In this document: positions 1-6,302 of the stretch, one piece after another
Numbering within the stretch: position 1 is the stretch's first letter
Layout of the letters: every line of letters starts with the position of its first letter
Source of the DNA: Candidatus Kuenenia stuttgartensis
GTDB lineage: Bacteria; Planctomycetota; Planctomycetia; Isosphaerales; Isosphaeraceae
Assembly: GCA_945874095.1 (NCBI GenBank)
Contig: CAMCFM010000242.1
Coordinates: 1-6,928 of the forward strand
Length of the DNA stretch: 6,928 nt
Direction: 5' to 3'
Program-made: the position numbers and the translations under genes
Notes under the pieces: generated by a model
Seen by the model: only the letters and a program-made list of their open reading frames with translations
Database searches by the model: none
What the model was told of the DNA's origin: nothing

Positions 1-182
1 ATTGCAGCGAGAGCTTCGCCGTCAATTTCCATTTCAACAAAACCAAAGCCGCGGCTGCGGCCTGTTTCCCGGTCGCTAAGTACCGATGCTGAAACGACTT
101 TGCCGTACACTTCAAAAAGCGACTGCAAGTCTTCTGAGGCCATGGTATACGGAAGATTACCAACGTATAGACGCTTTGCCAT
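1..182 (-). CDS. RRM-domain RNA-binding protein, N-terminal part (3' end cut by window edge)
   Basis: Reading from the ATG at 182-180, 60 codons are visible before the window ends. The protein begins MAKRLYVGNLPYTMASEDLQ. Residues 5-10 (LYVGNL) are an RNP2 motif and residues 44-51 (RGFGFVEM) are an RNP1 motif, with aromatic residues at the RNA-stacking positions Y6, F46 and F48. This is the beta1-alpha1-beta2-beta3 part of one RNA recognition motif starting almost at the first residue, as in the small single-RRM proteins of cyanobacteria and planctomycetes, which are usually about 80-150 residues long and often have a glycine-rich tail. The tail is outside the window. The expected role is binding single-stranded RNA in the cytoplasm; some bacterial members are cold-induced, but nothing here proves that. 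The ribosome site is weak (a GGGG run about 10 nt upstream). The start is supported because RNP2 follows directly. Confidence 0.93.
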   Translation of the reverse strand, partial: MAKRLYVGNLPYTMASEDLQSLFEVYGKVVSASVLSDRETGRSRGFGFVEMEIDGEALAA

Positions 183-261
183 CGAATATTGCCCCGGCTG
201 AGGGGGCTCTCCACCTGGATCAACGGATAGTACGGGAACCTGTTTTCGAGCTTTTCAGACC

Positions 262-279
262 CATTTTAACGGTAAAATG
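262..279 (-). promoter_or_regulatory. Perfect palindrome with a -10-like box upstream of the RRM gene
   Basis: CATTTTA and TAAAATG pair perfectly over 7 bp around a 4-base loop. On the minus strand it contains TAAAAT (268-263), which matches the -10 consensus at 5 of 6 positions, about 80 bases before the RRM start codon. The nearest -35-like sequence (TTGCGC, 293-288) is 19 bases away and poor. It could be a promoter core with a symmetrical operator or a small hairpin in a long leader. The palindrome is seen directly; the role is inference. Confidence 0.35.
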
Positions 280-313
280 AGACGAAGGCGCAATCAAGAC
301 CAGACGGTAACAA

Positions 314-374
314 CCAACCCTCAATGCGAGGTCAAAAATCGACGTATGTAGAATTGAGATGGAAGGAGGGTTGG
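314..374. repeat. 9-bp inverted repeat with a 43-base loop
   Basis: CCAACCCTC at 314-322 is the exact reverse complement of GAGGGTTGG at 366-374. The arms are GC-rich and could form a stable stem, but the loop is long and no clear T-run follows on either strand, so it is not a standard intrinsic terminator. It lies between the interrupted coding tail and the RRM leader and could be a transcript-end or leader structure. Confidence 0.4.
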
Positions 375-392
375 GCGGATGGCCGCCGATTT

Positions 393-602
393 CTAAATTC
401 TAAATGAATCGAAGGCTTGACGCAAGAGGGATTTGGACGTTTCTTTTTCCAGAATTTGCTGAGCCATCACTTCATCAATCGCATTTTGGTTGAACTCGTC
501 TGGCAAAGACTCAACTGAACCATCATCGGCCAGTCGTTGGCGTCAACGATATGCTCCTGAAGTCGAAACTTTAGGAGCCCATTCGTCAGCTGACACAAAC
601 TT
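393..602 (-). pseudogene. Coding-like tail interrupted by TGA; possible gene remnant
   Basis: One minus-strand frame after a TAA (605-603) reads KFVSADEWAPKVSTSGAYR, then TGA (545-543), then 49 codons beginning RQRLADDGSVESLPDEF and ending in AFDSFRI with a TAG stop at 395-393. Codons in this frame are rich in the purine-N-pyrimidine pattern of real genes (for example the run gcg att gat gaa), and the product is acidic and helix-forming, like a genuine C-terminus. There is no credible start: the only ATG would leave 24 residues. A second reading is that coding changes frame near 525, because another frame just upstream gives LQEHIVDANDWP. Both readings point to the decayed end of a gene. The family is not recognised. 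It starts only a few bases after the DUF1559 stop. A chance open frame is possible. Confidence 0.35.
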
Positions 603-609
603 TTACGGA

Positions 610-1638
610 TCAATATGAATCTGATGAAATGACTTCACCGCCTCCAACCGTACCAATCGCTCGCCAGACTTGTCCATTCACGCTATCTTTCATGAACCTG
701 ACGGAACCGTCACCAAAAAGCGTGTTGACTCCACCTGGATGCATGCTTCTGGCTGTGATCGACGCAAAGGTCGGTCCGCCTTTTTTCTCGCGTTGACCAG
801 TGATGTCAAATTCCACTCTCTGGCCAGTCGGGGTTTTTCCCCAGATTTCGCGATTCGGTGTCCAGGCTGTCGTGATGCCTGTATGGTGCGCCTGTCCATC
901 TGTCCATTCGGAGTGACCATATTTGAATTCGCAACTTGCCCCACCTTGCAATTCCGGCAGAATATTTTCAGGGTTGTCCAATGGGCTTGGGATATTGGTC
1001 AGATTTTTGACCATGCTTAAGCCGCCGCAGTCTCGATAGACAGGTTGCTTGGCCAATGCCTCGGAACCGACCATGGTATTGGAAAGGCCGTCTGTGAATT
1101 CGCTGAACCGGCGGCTCCGATTGGGCCCAAAGGGGGCTGTGTTGCGAACCGCTGAAAAGCCGCCCCAAACGTACCAATCGCCCATCGTCCAGCCGTAGTT
1201 TGTAATATTTGAGATGCCAACATTCGCACTCGCTGGATAAGGGTCAGGTTCGGACGGGCAAACCAGCATCGAGAATTTCATCGCGGCCACGGTCTGGTTT
1301 TGAAGTGATTCGGCTGAGAAAGAAAAGTTTGCCAGATTGAATGCGTTGCCTTGTTCGACCAATGGTAAAATCCGTGCGTGAATGCTCCAGCCGATCCAGT
1401 TGCTGACCGAATTCCCCACACCCTCCAGAACAATTGACGGTGGTAGAGCACCCACCAGCGATTCGTAGTTATGAAGTGCCAGGCCAAGTTGCTTCATGTT
1501 ATTGACACAGGAGGCACGCCTCGCCGCCTCGCGAGCGGACTGGACCGCCGGGAGTAATAAGGAAATCAGAACCGCAATGATGGCGATCACCACAAGCAGT
1601 TCGATAAGCGTAAAGCCTGATTTTCTAACAGATTTCAT
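610..1638 (-). CDS. DUF1559 domain-containing protein with prepilin-type N-terminus
   Basis: This 342-residue protein has a short basic leader (MKSVRKSG), then a prepilin peptidase site between G8 and F9, with E13 as the conserved Glu at +5 (FTLIELLVV). A hydrophobic helix spans residues 9-32, followed by PAVQSAREAARRASC and NNMKQLGLALHNY (46-58), the hallmark of the DUF1559 / SBP_bac_10 family. The C-terminus carries the typical HPGGVNTLFGDGSVRF motif (300-315). Length is normal for the family (about 300-400). By family knowledge it is inserted in the inner membrane like a pseudopilin and processed by a PilD-type peptidase; its true role in planctomycetes is unknown. The start is fixed by the leader, though no good ribosome site is visible. 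It is the last intact gene of a minus-strand run, 143 bases after the HEAT/STN-like gene, and may be transcribed separately. Confidence 0.95.
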   Translation of the reverse strand: MKSVRKSGFTLIELLVVIAIIAVLISLLLPAVQSAREAARRASCVNNMKQLGLALHNYESLVGALPPSIVLEGVGNSVSNWIGWSIHARILPLVEQGNAFNLANFSFSAESLQNQTVAAMKFSMLVCPSEPDPYPASANVGISNITNYGWTMGDWYVWGGFSAVRNTAPFGPNRSRRFSEFTDGLSNTMVGSEALAKQPVYRDCGGLSMVKNLTNIPSPLDNPENILPELQGGASCEFKYGHSEWTDGQAHHTGITTAWTPNREIWGKTPTGQRVEFDITGQREKKGGPTFASITARSMHPGGVNTLFGDGSVRFMKDSVNGQVWRAIGTVGGGEVISSDSY

Positions 1639-1695
1639 CGGTGTACGGGCTTTCTTTGCACTGTCATGAAAGATTGAAAATGAGACGAAGAGCCC

Positions 1696-1701
1696 AGTAT
1701 A
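1696..1701 (-). promoter_or_regulatory. -10-like box upstream of the DUF1559 gene
   Basis: TATACT on the minus strand matches the -10 consensus at 5 of 6 positions and would place the transcript start near 1689, about 50 bases before the ATG. No good -35 box is found at 16-18 bases. It is offered because the 143-base gap before this gene is large enough for its own promoter. Confidence 0.22.
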
Positions 1702-1748
1702 AAACCAATCCGAGTGGAATTCGTGATGATTAGATTAAGTTGTGTGGT

Positions 1749-1771
1749 GATTCAAAAAGTGCTTCTGAATC
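1749..1771. repeat. 6-bp hairpin just after the HEAT/STN-like gene
   Basis: GATTCA (1749-1754) pairs with TGAATC (1766-1771) around an 11-base loop, starting 10 bases beyond the stop codon at 1784-1782. On the minus strand the T-run is inside the loop and not after the stem, so it is at best a weak transcript-end or stability hairpin. Confidence 0.25.
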
Positions 1772-1781
1772 CGTGAACCAT

Positions 1782-3128
1782 TCAAGGCAATGGGATGTTC
1801 TCAAAGACCCACCTCAACGGAATTGTCTTTAGGTCGCCAGGTATTTCGATCATCAGCCCATGATCGTCAGGCTTGCCTGGGATATCGACAAACAGGAACT
1901 CGTAAACCATCAGGTTCGGGCCTGCTCCCTGCGACGATGAAAATCCTCCGTTCAAGGCCACTCGTGCCGCATCTGGCTTCACTAGAAATACTTGCGGTGT
2001 TTGATTGACCTGCCGGTAACTGTCCAGCTTTTCCGACCCAGCCGCCACTGGTGACTTCACTTCTACTGTCACTTTCCAGACCGGCGCTTCGATTTCAAAC
2101 GCCATGATCCTAAGCTTTGCATCGCCTGAACTGACTTCTTTGCCCTGATCCGACACTTTGGCAATGGTGAGAGTTTGTTTCGCCAACGGAATGGTCAGGT
2201 CTGCGACGACTTCCAACCTCGCAATTTTTGATGCATCTCGTTCCGGAGCAATCAGATTCAGGTTTAAATCGACAATCGGATTCTCAGGCCTGATGGCGAG
2301 CTCCATCGTTTCGCCCGCCGTTGACGGTGAAATTTTTCGTCCCTTATCGTCCACCCCCACCAACTGATCGGTCCGCAGCTTCAGCATGATTGGTCTAAGT
2401 CGAGGTTCCCATGAGAGTTCCATTTGTAGATTCGCCAGATGGGGGCCCCCCGAAAGGTCTCGTGTCGCACCAATTCGGTTCAGCGACATCCGAAACGCAT
2501 CCTTATATAGCAGGAATTTCGAGTTAGGAGGGCTCGTACCAGCACCAACGTCTCCCGCTCTTGCAGTTTCCGTGTTCGACGCATTCAATAAACCAATGGC
2601 ATTCTCGGCGGTGTAGAAGTTTATTGACAAACTGGCTTTACGGGCGATTTCGTCAAGAGCCTGAAAGAACGGTGCGTCCTTTAACTTCAGTTGAAGAGTG
2701 GGGTTACCTGTTTCCTGGCCGTTCTGTTCGCGCAGATCCACCACGGTGTTGCCGGACTGCTGCTGGAGTGCTTTGAGGGCGTCAGAAAGCCGTATGGAGT
2801 TGCCCTCGATAGTCACTTTTGACGCTTCCGGGCTCGACTTCGGGCCTGATTCCAAAGTCGTTCTGATCTTCTTCAAACGGCTGTTACGGTTTTTCGATTC
2901 GGGTTTATCGACAGAATCTGGTAGGAGCGGTAGAGCTTTTACGCCCAACTTGATCAGAGCATCCTCAGCAGATTTTGCCTGAGCTTCGTCGGCTGAATCG
3001 AGCTTTTCCAGGAGCTGGACAACGCGATCTTTCAAGGCGTCCTGAGCCATCGCAAATCTATGTGAAAGAACGAGTAGTGTGAATAATGCCAAGGCTCGAC
3101 GGGCTGATTTCTGGTATGCCTGGATCAT
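1782..3128 (-). CDS. Secreted protein with HEAT-like segment and STN (secretin/TonB short N-terminal)-like domain
   Basis: The protein is 448 residues. Residues 1-28 look like a Sec signal peptide: basic start, hydrophobic core LALFTLLVL, and an AMA cleavage site before Q29. Residues 30-93 resemble the HEAT-type helices common in planctomycete secreted proteins (VVQLLEKLDS, then LIKLGVKALPLL). Residues 104-181 match an STN-like fold: VTIEGNSIRLSDALKALQQQ, then a strand ending LQLKLKDAPFFQALDEIARK. The remaining 270 residues appear beta-rich and are not recognised. No secretin channel or TonB barrel follows, so it is not a secretin; its likely place is the periplasm or cell surface. The start at 3128 is chosen because of the signal peptide and a GGAAGAGG ribosome site 6 bases upstream. 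The frame stays open for 89 more codons, but that part overlaps the aminopeptidase gene and looks like noise. It sits 55 bases after the aminopeptidase gene, so co-transcription is likely. Confidence 0.82.
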   Translation of the reverse strand: MIQAYQKSARRALALFTLLVLSHRFAMAQDALKDRVVQLLEKLDSADEAQAKSAEDALIKLGVKALPLLPDSVDKPESKNRNSRLKKIRTTLESGPKSSPEASKVTIEGNSIRLSDALKALQQQSGNTVVDLREQNGQETGNPTLQLKLKDAPFFQALDEIARKASLSINFYTAENAIGLLNASNTETARAGDVGAGTSPPNSKFLLYKDAFRMSLNRIGATRDLSGGPHLANLQMELSWEPRLRPIMLKLRTDQLVGVDDKGRKISPSTAGETMELAIRPENPIVDLNLNLIAPERDASKIARLEVVADLTIPLAKQTLTIAKVSDQGKEVSSGDAKLRIMAFEIEAPVWKVTVEVKSPVAAGSEKLDSYRQVNQTPQVFLVKPDAARVALNGGFSSSQGAGPNLMVYEFLFVDIPGKPDDHGLMIEIPGDLKTIPLRWVFENIPLP

Positions 3129-3134
3129 GCCAAA

Positions 3135-3142
3135 CCTCTTCC
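3135..3142 (-). promoter_or_regulatory. Ribosome binding site deciding the start of the HEAT/STN-like gene
   Basis: GGAAGAGG on the minus strand lies 6 bases before the ATG at 3128. It supports translation starting with the signal peptide and argues against the longer open frame reaching to 3395. Confidence 0.6.
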
Positions 3143-3183
3143 AAAATGGTTCTGAGAGTCTCAAGTGAAGTTCAGAAAAAGTG

Positions 3184-4266
3184 TCAATCCAAGGCCCATT
3201 GCCCATTGTTGCAGACCACCTTGTCGTCGGCCATGATTTTTCCGCCAATCCGCATGTCGATGATAAAGTCCCAGTGCAGAGCCGAGCGGTTCGTGCCACC
3301 GGTCTCGGGATAGCTGGAACCCAATGCCACGTGAGCTGTTCCGCCAATTTTCTCATCGTATAGAATCGAGCCGCTGAATCGGTCGATGCCTTCATTAAGG
3401 CCGATTCCCAACTCTCCTACAAACGATGCACCATCGTCCATGGAGAGCATGGCCCTGAGATAATCCTGGCCAGTTTTAGCCTTGGACTCGACTACTTTCC
3501 CGTTCTCGAAGACCATAGAAATGCCTTCCAGCAAATGGCCATCGCGCAGAACGGGCTGAGTGCAGGAGAGTTTCCCGGTGGCAGAAGTCTCGACAGGGCC
3601 AGTGAATATCTCTCCAGAAGGCATGTTCCGACGACCATCGGAATTGATCCAGGTGCGGCCTGATACATCGAATGTGAGGTCGGTGCCCTTGGCCTGGAGC
3701 TTCACGGTTTTGGCGTTTTTCATCAGGTTGATCACGCGAGATTGGCGTTCTCCAAGCTCTTTCCAGGACGCCACTGGGTCGGCTTGGTCAAGGAACATGG
3801 CTGAGCAGACAAAGGCTTCGTATTCTTCCAGACTCATGCCTGCCAGCTCTGCGTAAGTGCTTGTCGGGTATTGGGTCAAGACCCATTTCTTGCGGCTGGA
3901 AAGACGCCGGAGCGGCTCGCGGGCTTTATCGAAAAGTGCTTGTTTTTTGGGGTCGGCGGTGCGTTTCAGGTTGGTCTCAGCCAGGATTCTGATTCGGGCA
4001 TCGATCGAACCGGCTTCGGCAAAACTGGCGGCTGGGACGGCAAGAATTTGATCCTCAGTGCCGTGATTGATCAGATATTCATTCAGGCCAGGAATTTCGA
4101 GACGCACAACAGGCACGCAGCCTTTACGGATCACAGCCTGAGCAGCGGCAGTAACCAATGGCTCAGCCACAGTTTCAGCGGCAATCAGAACGGTCTCGCC
4201 GGGCTGTAAATTGAGGCAATAACTGGTGAGCAGGTCGGCCCATCTGCGGAGCAATTCAACTTGCAT
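3184..4266 (-). CDS. M29 family metallo-aminopeptidase (AmpS/AmpT-like)
   Basis: The 360-residue product fits the thermophilic aminopeptidase family M29 (usual length about 360-410). This family removes N-terminal residues from peptides with a two-metal centre and acts as a dimer, probably in the cytoplasm since no signal peptide is seen. All expected metal or catalytic residues of the family are present: E219 (GEIFTGPVE), E284 (GELGIGLN), H312 (GTAHVALG), Y319 (SSYPE), and H331 and D333 (LHWDFIID). The N-terminal half begins with the typical RWADLLTSYCLNLQPGETVL. The start is set at the ATG 4266-4264 because the family homology begins there and GGAAAA lies 7 bases upstream; an in-frame GTG at 4323 would add 19 residues without a ribosome site. 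It heads a probable operon with the secreted HEAT/STN-like gene and is divergent from the permease gene. The preferred substrate cannot be read from the sequence. Confidence 0.93.
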   Translation of the reverse strand: MQVELLRRWADLLTSYCLNLQPGETVLIAAETVAEPLVTAAAQAVIRKGCVPVVRLEIPGLNEYLINHGTEDQILAVPAASFAEAGSIDARIRILAETNLKRTADPKKQALFDKAREPLRRLSSRKKWVLTQYPTSTYAELAGMSLEEYEAFVCSAMFLDQADPVASWKELGERQSRVINLMKNAKTVKLQAKGTDLTFDVSGRTWINSDGRRNMPSGEIFTGPVETSATGKLSCTQPVLRDGHLLEGISMVFENGKVVESKAKTGQDYLRAMLSMDDGASFVGELGIGLNEGIDRFSGSILYDEKIGGTAHVALGSSYPETGGTNRSALHWDFIIDMRIGGKIMADDKVVCNNGQWALD

Positions 4267-4349
4267 TCGTTGGTTTTCCAAGTCTGATCCGGTGATGAGG
4301 GCAAAAGATTCCGCCCGTTGCACGATCGTTTTTTGATACGCTGAACGTT

Positions 4350-4379
4350 ATTCTAAGCGGAGTCATAAGATTGGTACAA
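4350..4379 (-). promoter_or_regulatory. Candidate promoter for the aminopeptidase operon
   Basis: On the minus strand TTGTAC (4379-4374) is followed after 18 bases by TAGAAT (4355-4350), matching the -10 consensus at 5 of 6 positions. The -35 is moderate (TTG conserved). Transcription would start near 4343, giving a leader of about 75 bases to the ATG at 4266. Confidence 0.4.
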
Positions 4380-4380
4380 T
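4372..4380 (+). promoter_or_regulatory. Candidate extended -10 promoter for the permease gene
   Basis: TGGTACAAT fits the extended -10 pattern TGnTATAAT with one mismatch. A -35 box is weak or absent, which extended -10 promoters tolerate. The transcript would start near 4387, about 60 bases before the ATG at 4447. The box overlaps the -35 element of the opposing promoter. Confidence 0.38.
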
Positions 4381-4446
4381 TGGCAGTCGTACTGCAACCT
4401 CTCTGATTTTTGATCTGACAGACCTTCGTAAGTGGTGATCCCAACC

Positions 4447-6150
4447 ATGGAATCGCGTTCCTTACAATCCGAACCAGTCGGGCTTACACGCGTCAGCGTG
4501 ATTGGAACCATCTGGCAAATCGCAGTCTTGGTCCTGCTGGTTACACCCGTTGTTATGGCTTCTATATTCAGGACTTCCATTCAATCTGGTTTGAACAGGG
4601 CAGGGCTTTTGATGCCTGCATTGATCCTTGCGGACGACGCCCATCGGCGACTGATCTGGCTTGGTTTCATCGGGATCGGCGGCTCTGTCCTCGTCGCTTT
4701 AATTGCGGGCCTTAGTCTTGGATTAATCTGCCTGAGCCTTCGCACAAAAGCTGGCCGGCTGGCCAGCTGGCTCGCAATTTTGCCAAGTCGTGGACCAGTT
4801 TGGGTTTTCCCACTATTTTTTGCGATCTGGGTGGATGATTTGAGAGCAATTGGAGTGGGGGCTGACCTTCTATTGGTTGTCTGGGTGTTATGGGTGGGTT
4901 GGTGGGGGGCGGCTCGCATTGCGGCGTCGATCAAAACTGAAGCGGCTTTGGTCAGTCAGGCGGAATGGGAATCTTCCAGGATATTGGGGGCCAGCCTTTG
5001 GCAGGCTTTTCGATATGTGATTAAGCCTCGAATTCAAAGCTCTCTGAGTAAAGAGCTTAAGATGGTTGCGGGGGCGTGCTTGTTTGACCCTACTCCAGTT
5101 TTAATCTGGGGAGTTTCAGGCTGGCCGATAGCCGAACTTGTGCATTCGATGCAACGACTTGATGGGATGGGAGTTGCAGTCGCAACCACTTGGACTTTGT
5201 GGATGACTTTTGTGCTTGCCGTTTCGAATGGACTGATCCAGCTTGCGATTGGTGGAAGAACAAAAAACTCAGGCCTACAGACACCTGCTTCAAGCGGATT
5301 GTTTCGAGTGATGACCTTTACGGTGCGGTTTCGGCCGTTGATTGTTATCGCGATTTGGCCTCTCGTTTTGGTCGTTGGGCTGATCGGAATGGTGGTTACG
5401 AAAGATCATGATTTGTCGCAGAATTTCATGAATGAAATGGACCTGATCGCTCGCGATTCTCTGATGCAGTGGGCCTGGTTTGATGGACTTGTGTCGGGCC
5501 TTGTACTGGCCTTAGTTTCAAGCGTGCTGGTGGTGCGACTTGGAAACCGGGGGACGCTCTCGGAAACGGTTCAACGATTGACATGTCGTTGGCCGTTGGG
5601 CACTATGATTACAGGGTTTACCGTTTTAGCCATTGCTTTTCAGACGAAGCCGGATGGATGGCAAGACCTGGTTTTCCACCACCCATTCGCATCCATTCTG
5701 GCATGGGGATTAATTCTGATCACGTTCGTCATGGCAGGCATGGGTAGACCATTTCGGATCCATTTATCCGAGGCTGAAGTTCAAGATCGGTCAGCTGCTC
5801 TGGAGGCTGCGATAGGGTTTGGGGCATCGGCATGGACTTCGCAACGAATGGCCAGAAAGCCAGGCACGGAGTCTGATGACTGGCGTTGGATTGTCTCGTT
5901 CTTTTCGCAGTGGTGGTGGATTTGGGCGGCCCCGGCCTGGGGCATGACAGGCTTGATTCTGAGCACACCTTCACCTATGTGGGGCTCTGTTTTGAGTGGG
6001 TTTGCGGGTTTAACACAAGAACGGCAGTTTGGTTTGTGGTTATTGACGATCGCTCCGGTTTTGGCAGCAGCATGTTTGAAGGTGTTGATTGGGAGAAAAA
6101 CGCTCCGGCTGGGAAAGGCAGAACCAATTCCAAGGGAATCAGTTAGATAG
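4447..6150 (+). CDS. ABC transporter permease, two fused permease modules (iron(III)/thiamine type)
   Basis: The 567-residue protein is hydrophobic with about 12 predicted membrane helices in two halves. Each half has a cytoplasmic EAA loop, the coupling helix that docks on the ATPase. The first (residues 170-197) is well kept, with ESSRILGASLWQAFRYVIKP; the second (444-472) is weaker, with LEAAIGFGASAWTSQRMARKP. A duplicated permease in one chain is the layout of FbpB/AfuB iron(III) and ThiP thiamine permeases, so import of iron or another small ligand is the best guess; the substrate is not shown. The start is the ATG at 4447, 8 bases after GTGGTGA (4432-4438), which resembles the full anti-Shine-Dalgarno complement; an in-frame GTG at 4432 lies inside that site and is less likely. 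Tryptophan is unusually frequent (31 residues, with WWWIW near 489). No ATPase or binding-protein gene is adjacent. Confidence 0.85.
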   Translation: MESRSLQSEPVGLTRVSVIGTIWQIAVLVLLVTPVVMASIFRTSIQSGLNRAGLLMPALILADDAHRRLIWLGFIGIGGSVLVALIAGLSLGLICLSLRTKAGRLASWLAILPSRGPVWVFPLFFAIWVDDLRAIGVGADLLLVVWVLWVGWWGAARIAASIKTEAALVSQAEWESSRILGASLWQAFRYVIKPRIQSSLSKELKMVAGACLFDPTPVLIWGVSGWPIAELVHSMQRLDGMGVAVATTWTLWMTFVLAVSNGLIQLAIGGRTKNSGLQTPASSGLFRVMTFTVRFRPLIVIAIWPLVLVVGLIGMVVTKDHDLSQNFMNEMDLIARDSLMQWAWFDGLVSGLVLALVSSVLVVRLGNRGTLSETVQRLTCRWPLGTMITGFTVLAIAFQTKPDGWQDLVFHHPFASILAWGLILITFVMAGMGRPFRIHLSEAEVQDRSAALEAAIGFGASAWTSQRMARKPGTESDDWRWIVSFFSQWWWIWAAPAWGMTGLILSTPSPMWGSVLSGFAGLTQERQFGLWLLTIAPVLAAACLKVLIGRKTLRLGKAEPIPRESVR

Positions 6151-6154
6151 AATT

Positions 6155-6188
6155 AAGCCTGATTTCAAGTGAGGATTTTCAGGCTTTT
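6155..6188 (+). terminator. Intrinsic terminator behind the permease gene
   Basis: AAGCCTGA (6155-6162) pairs with TCAGGCTT (6179-6186) as an 8-bp stem with a 16-base loop, and the 3' arm runs into TTTT (6185-6188). It starts 4 bases after the permease stop. The loop is longer than usual and the T-run short, so strength is uncertain, but position and shape fit termination that separates the permease from carA. Confidence 0.5.
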
Positions 6189-6214
6189 CTGCTGAATTCC
6201 TTGAACGATTGAGG

Positions 6215-6220
6215 TATGAT
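6215..6220 (+). promoter_or_regulatory. -10-like box upstream of carA
   Basis: TATGAT matches the -10 consensus at 5 of 6 positions; the sequence 17 bases upstream (CTGAAT, 6192-6197) is a weak -35. Transcription would begin near 6227, leaving a leader of roughly 75 bases. A separate promoter is expected because a terminator-like hairpin precedes it. No pyrimidine-responsive attenuator or operator is recognisable. Confidence 0.3.
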
Positions 6221-6302
6221 CTTGTTTTTAATGGGCCTAAGTGCCCCAAACCATACATACGACATGAATTCACCTGTCACAGAGAACATCGAAAAAAACG
6301 CC

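Larger units (their letters stand above)
183..609. other. Stretch of 427 bases without an intact gene
   Basis: This stretch lies between the RRM gene start and the DUF1559 stop. It contains the leader of the RRM gene with an 18-bp palindrome (262-279), an inverted repeat (314-322 with 366-374), and a coding-like but interrupted tail on the minus strand (393-602). A plus-strand open frame at 86-280 overlaps the RRM gene and shows no protein-like features, so it is not called. Confidence 0.6.

Noticed and set aside
86..280. 64-codon plus-strand open frame
   Set aside because: It is antisense to the RRM gene and its leader, with no recognisable features.
585..594. 10-base palindrome GTCAGCTGAC after the DUF1559 stop
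   Set aside because: It has no loop, no T-run and no extension, so it is likely chance; it also lies in the coding-like remnant.
207..742. Repeated 12-mer CTCCACCTGGAT near 208 and 730
   Set aside because: A single 12-base match is expected by chance in a window of this size, and one copy lies inside the DUF1559 gene.
670..1020. 116-codon plus-strand open frame antisense to the DUF1559 gene
   Set aside because: Shadow of a strongly supported gene on the other strand; composition is not protein-like.
3129..3395. 89-codon upstream extension of the HEAT/STN-like frame
   Set aside because: It overlaps the well-supported aminopeptidase gene, looks unlike protein, and is ruled out by the signal peptide and ribosome site at 3128.
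4267..4323. GTG start adding 19 residues to the aminopeptidase
   Set aside because: Family similarity begins at the later ATG, which has a GGAAAA ribosome site; the GTG has none.
4369..4446. tRNA-like stretch (GTACAATTGGCAGTCGTAC resembles a D-arm; TTCGTAA resembles a T-loop; about 78 bases long)
   Set aside because: The acceptor ends pair at only 5 of 7 positions, no anticodon stem forms around the T-rich centre, the T-stem fails, and the region overlaps the permease ribosome site.
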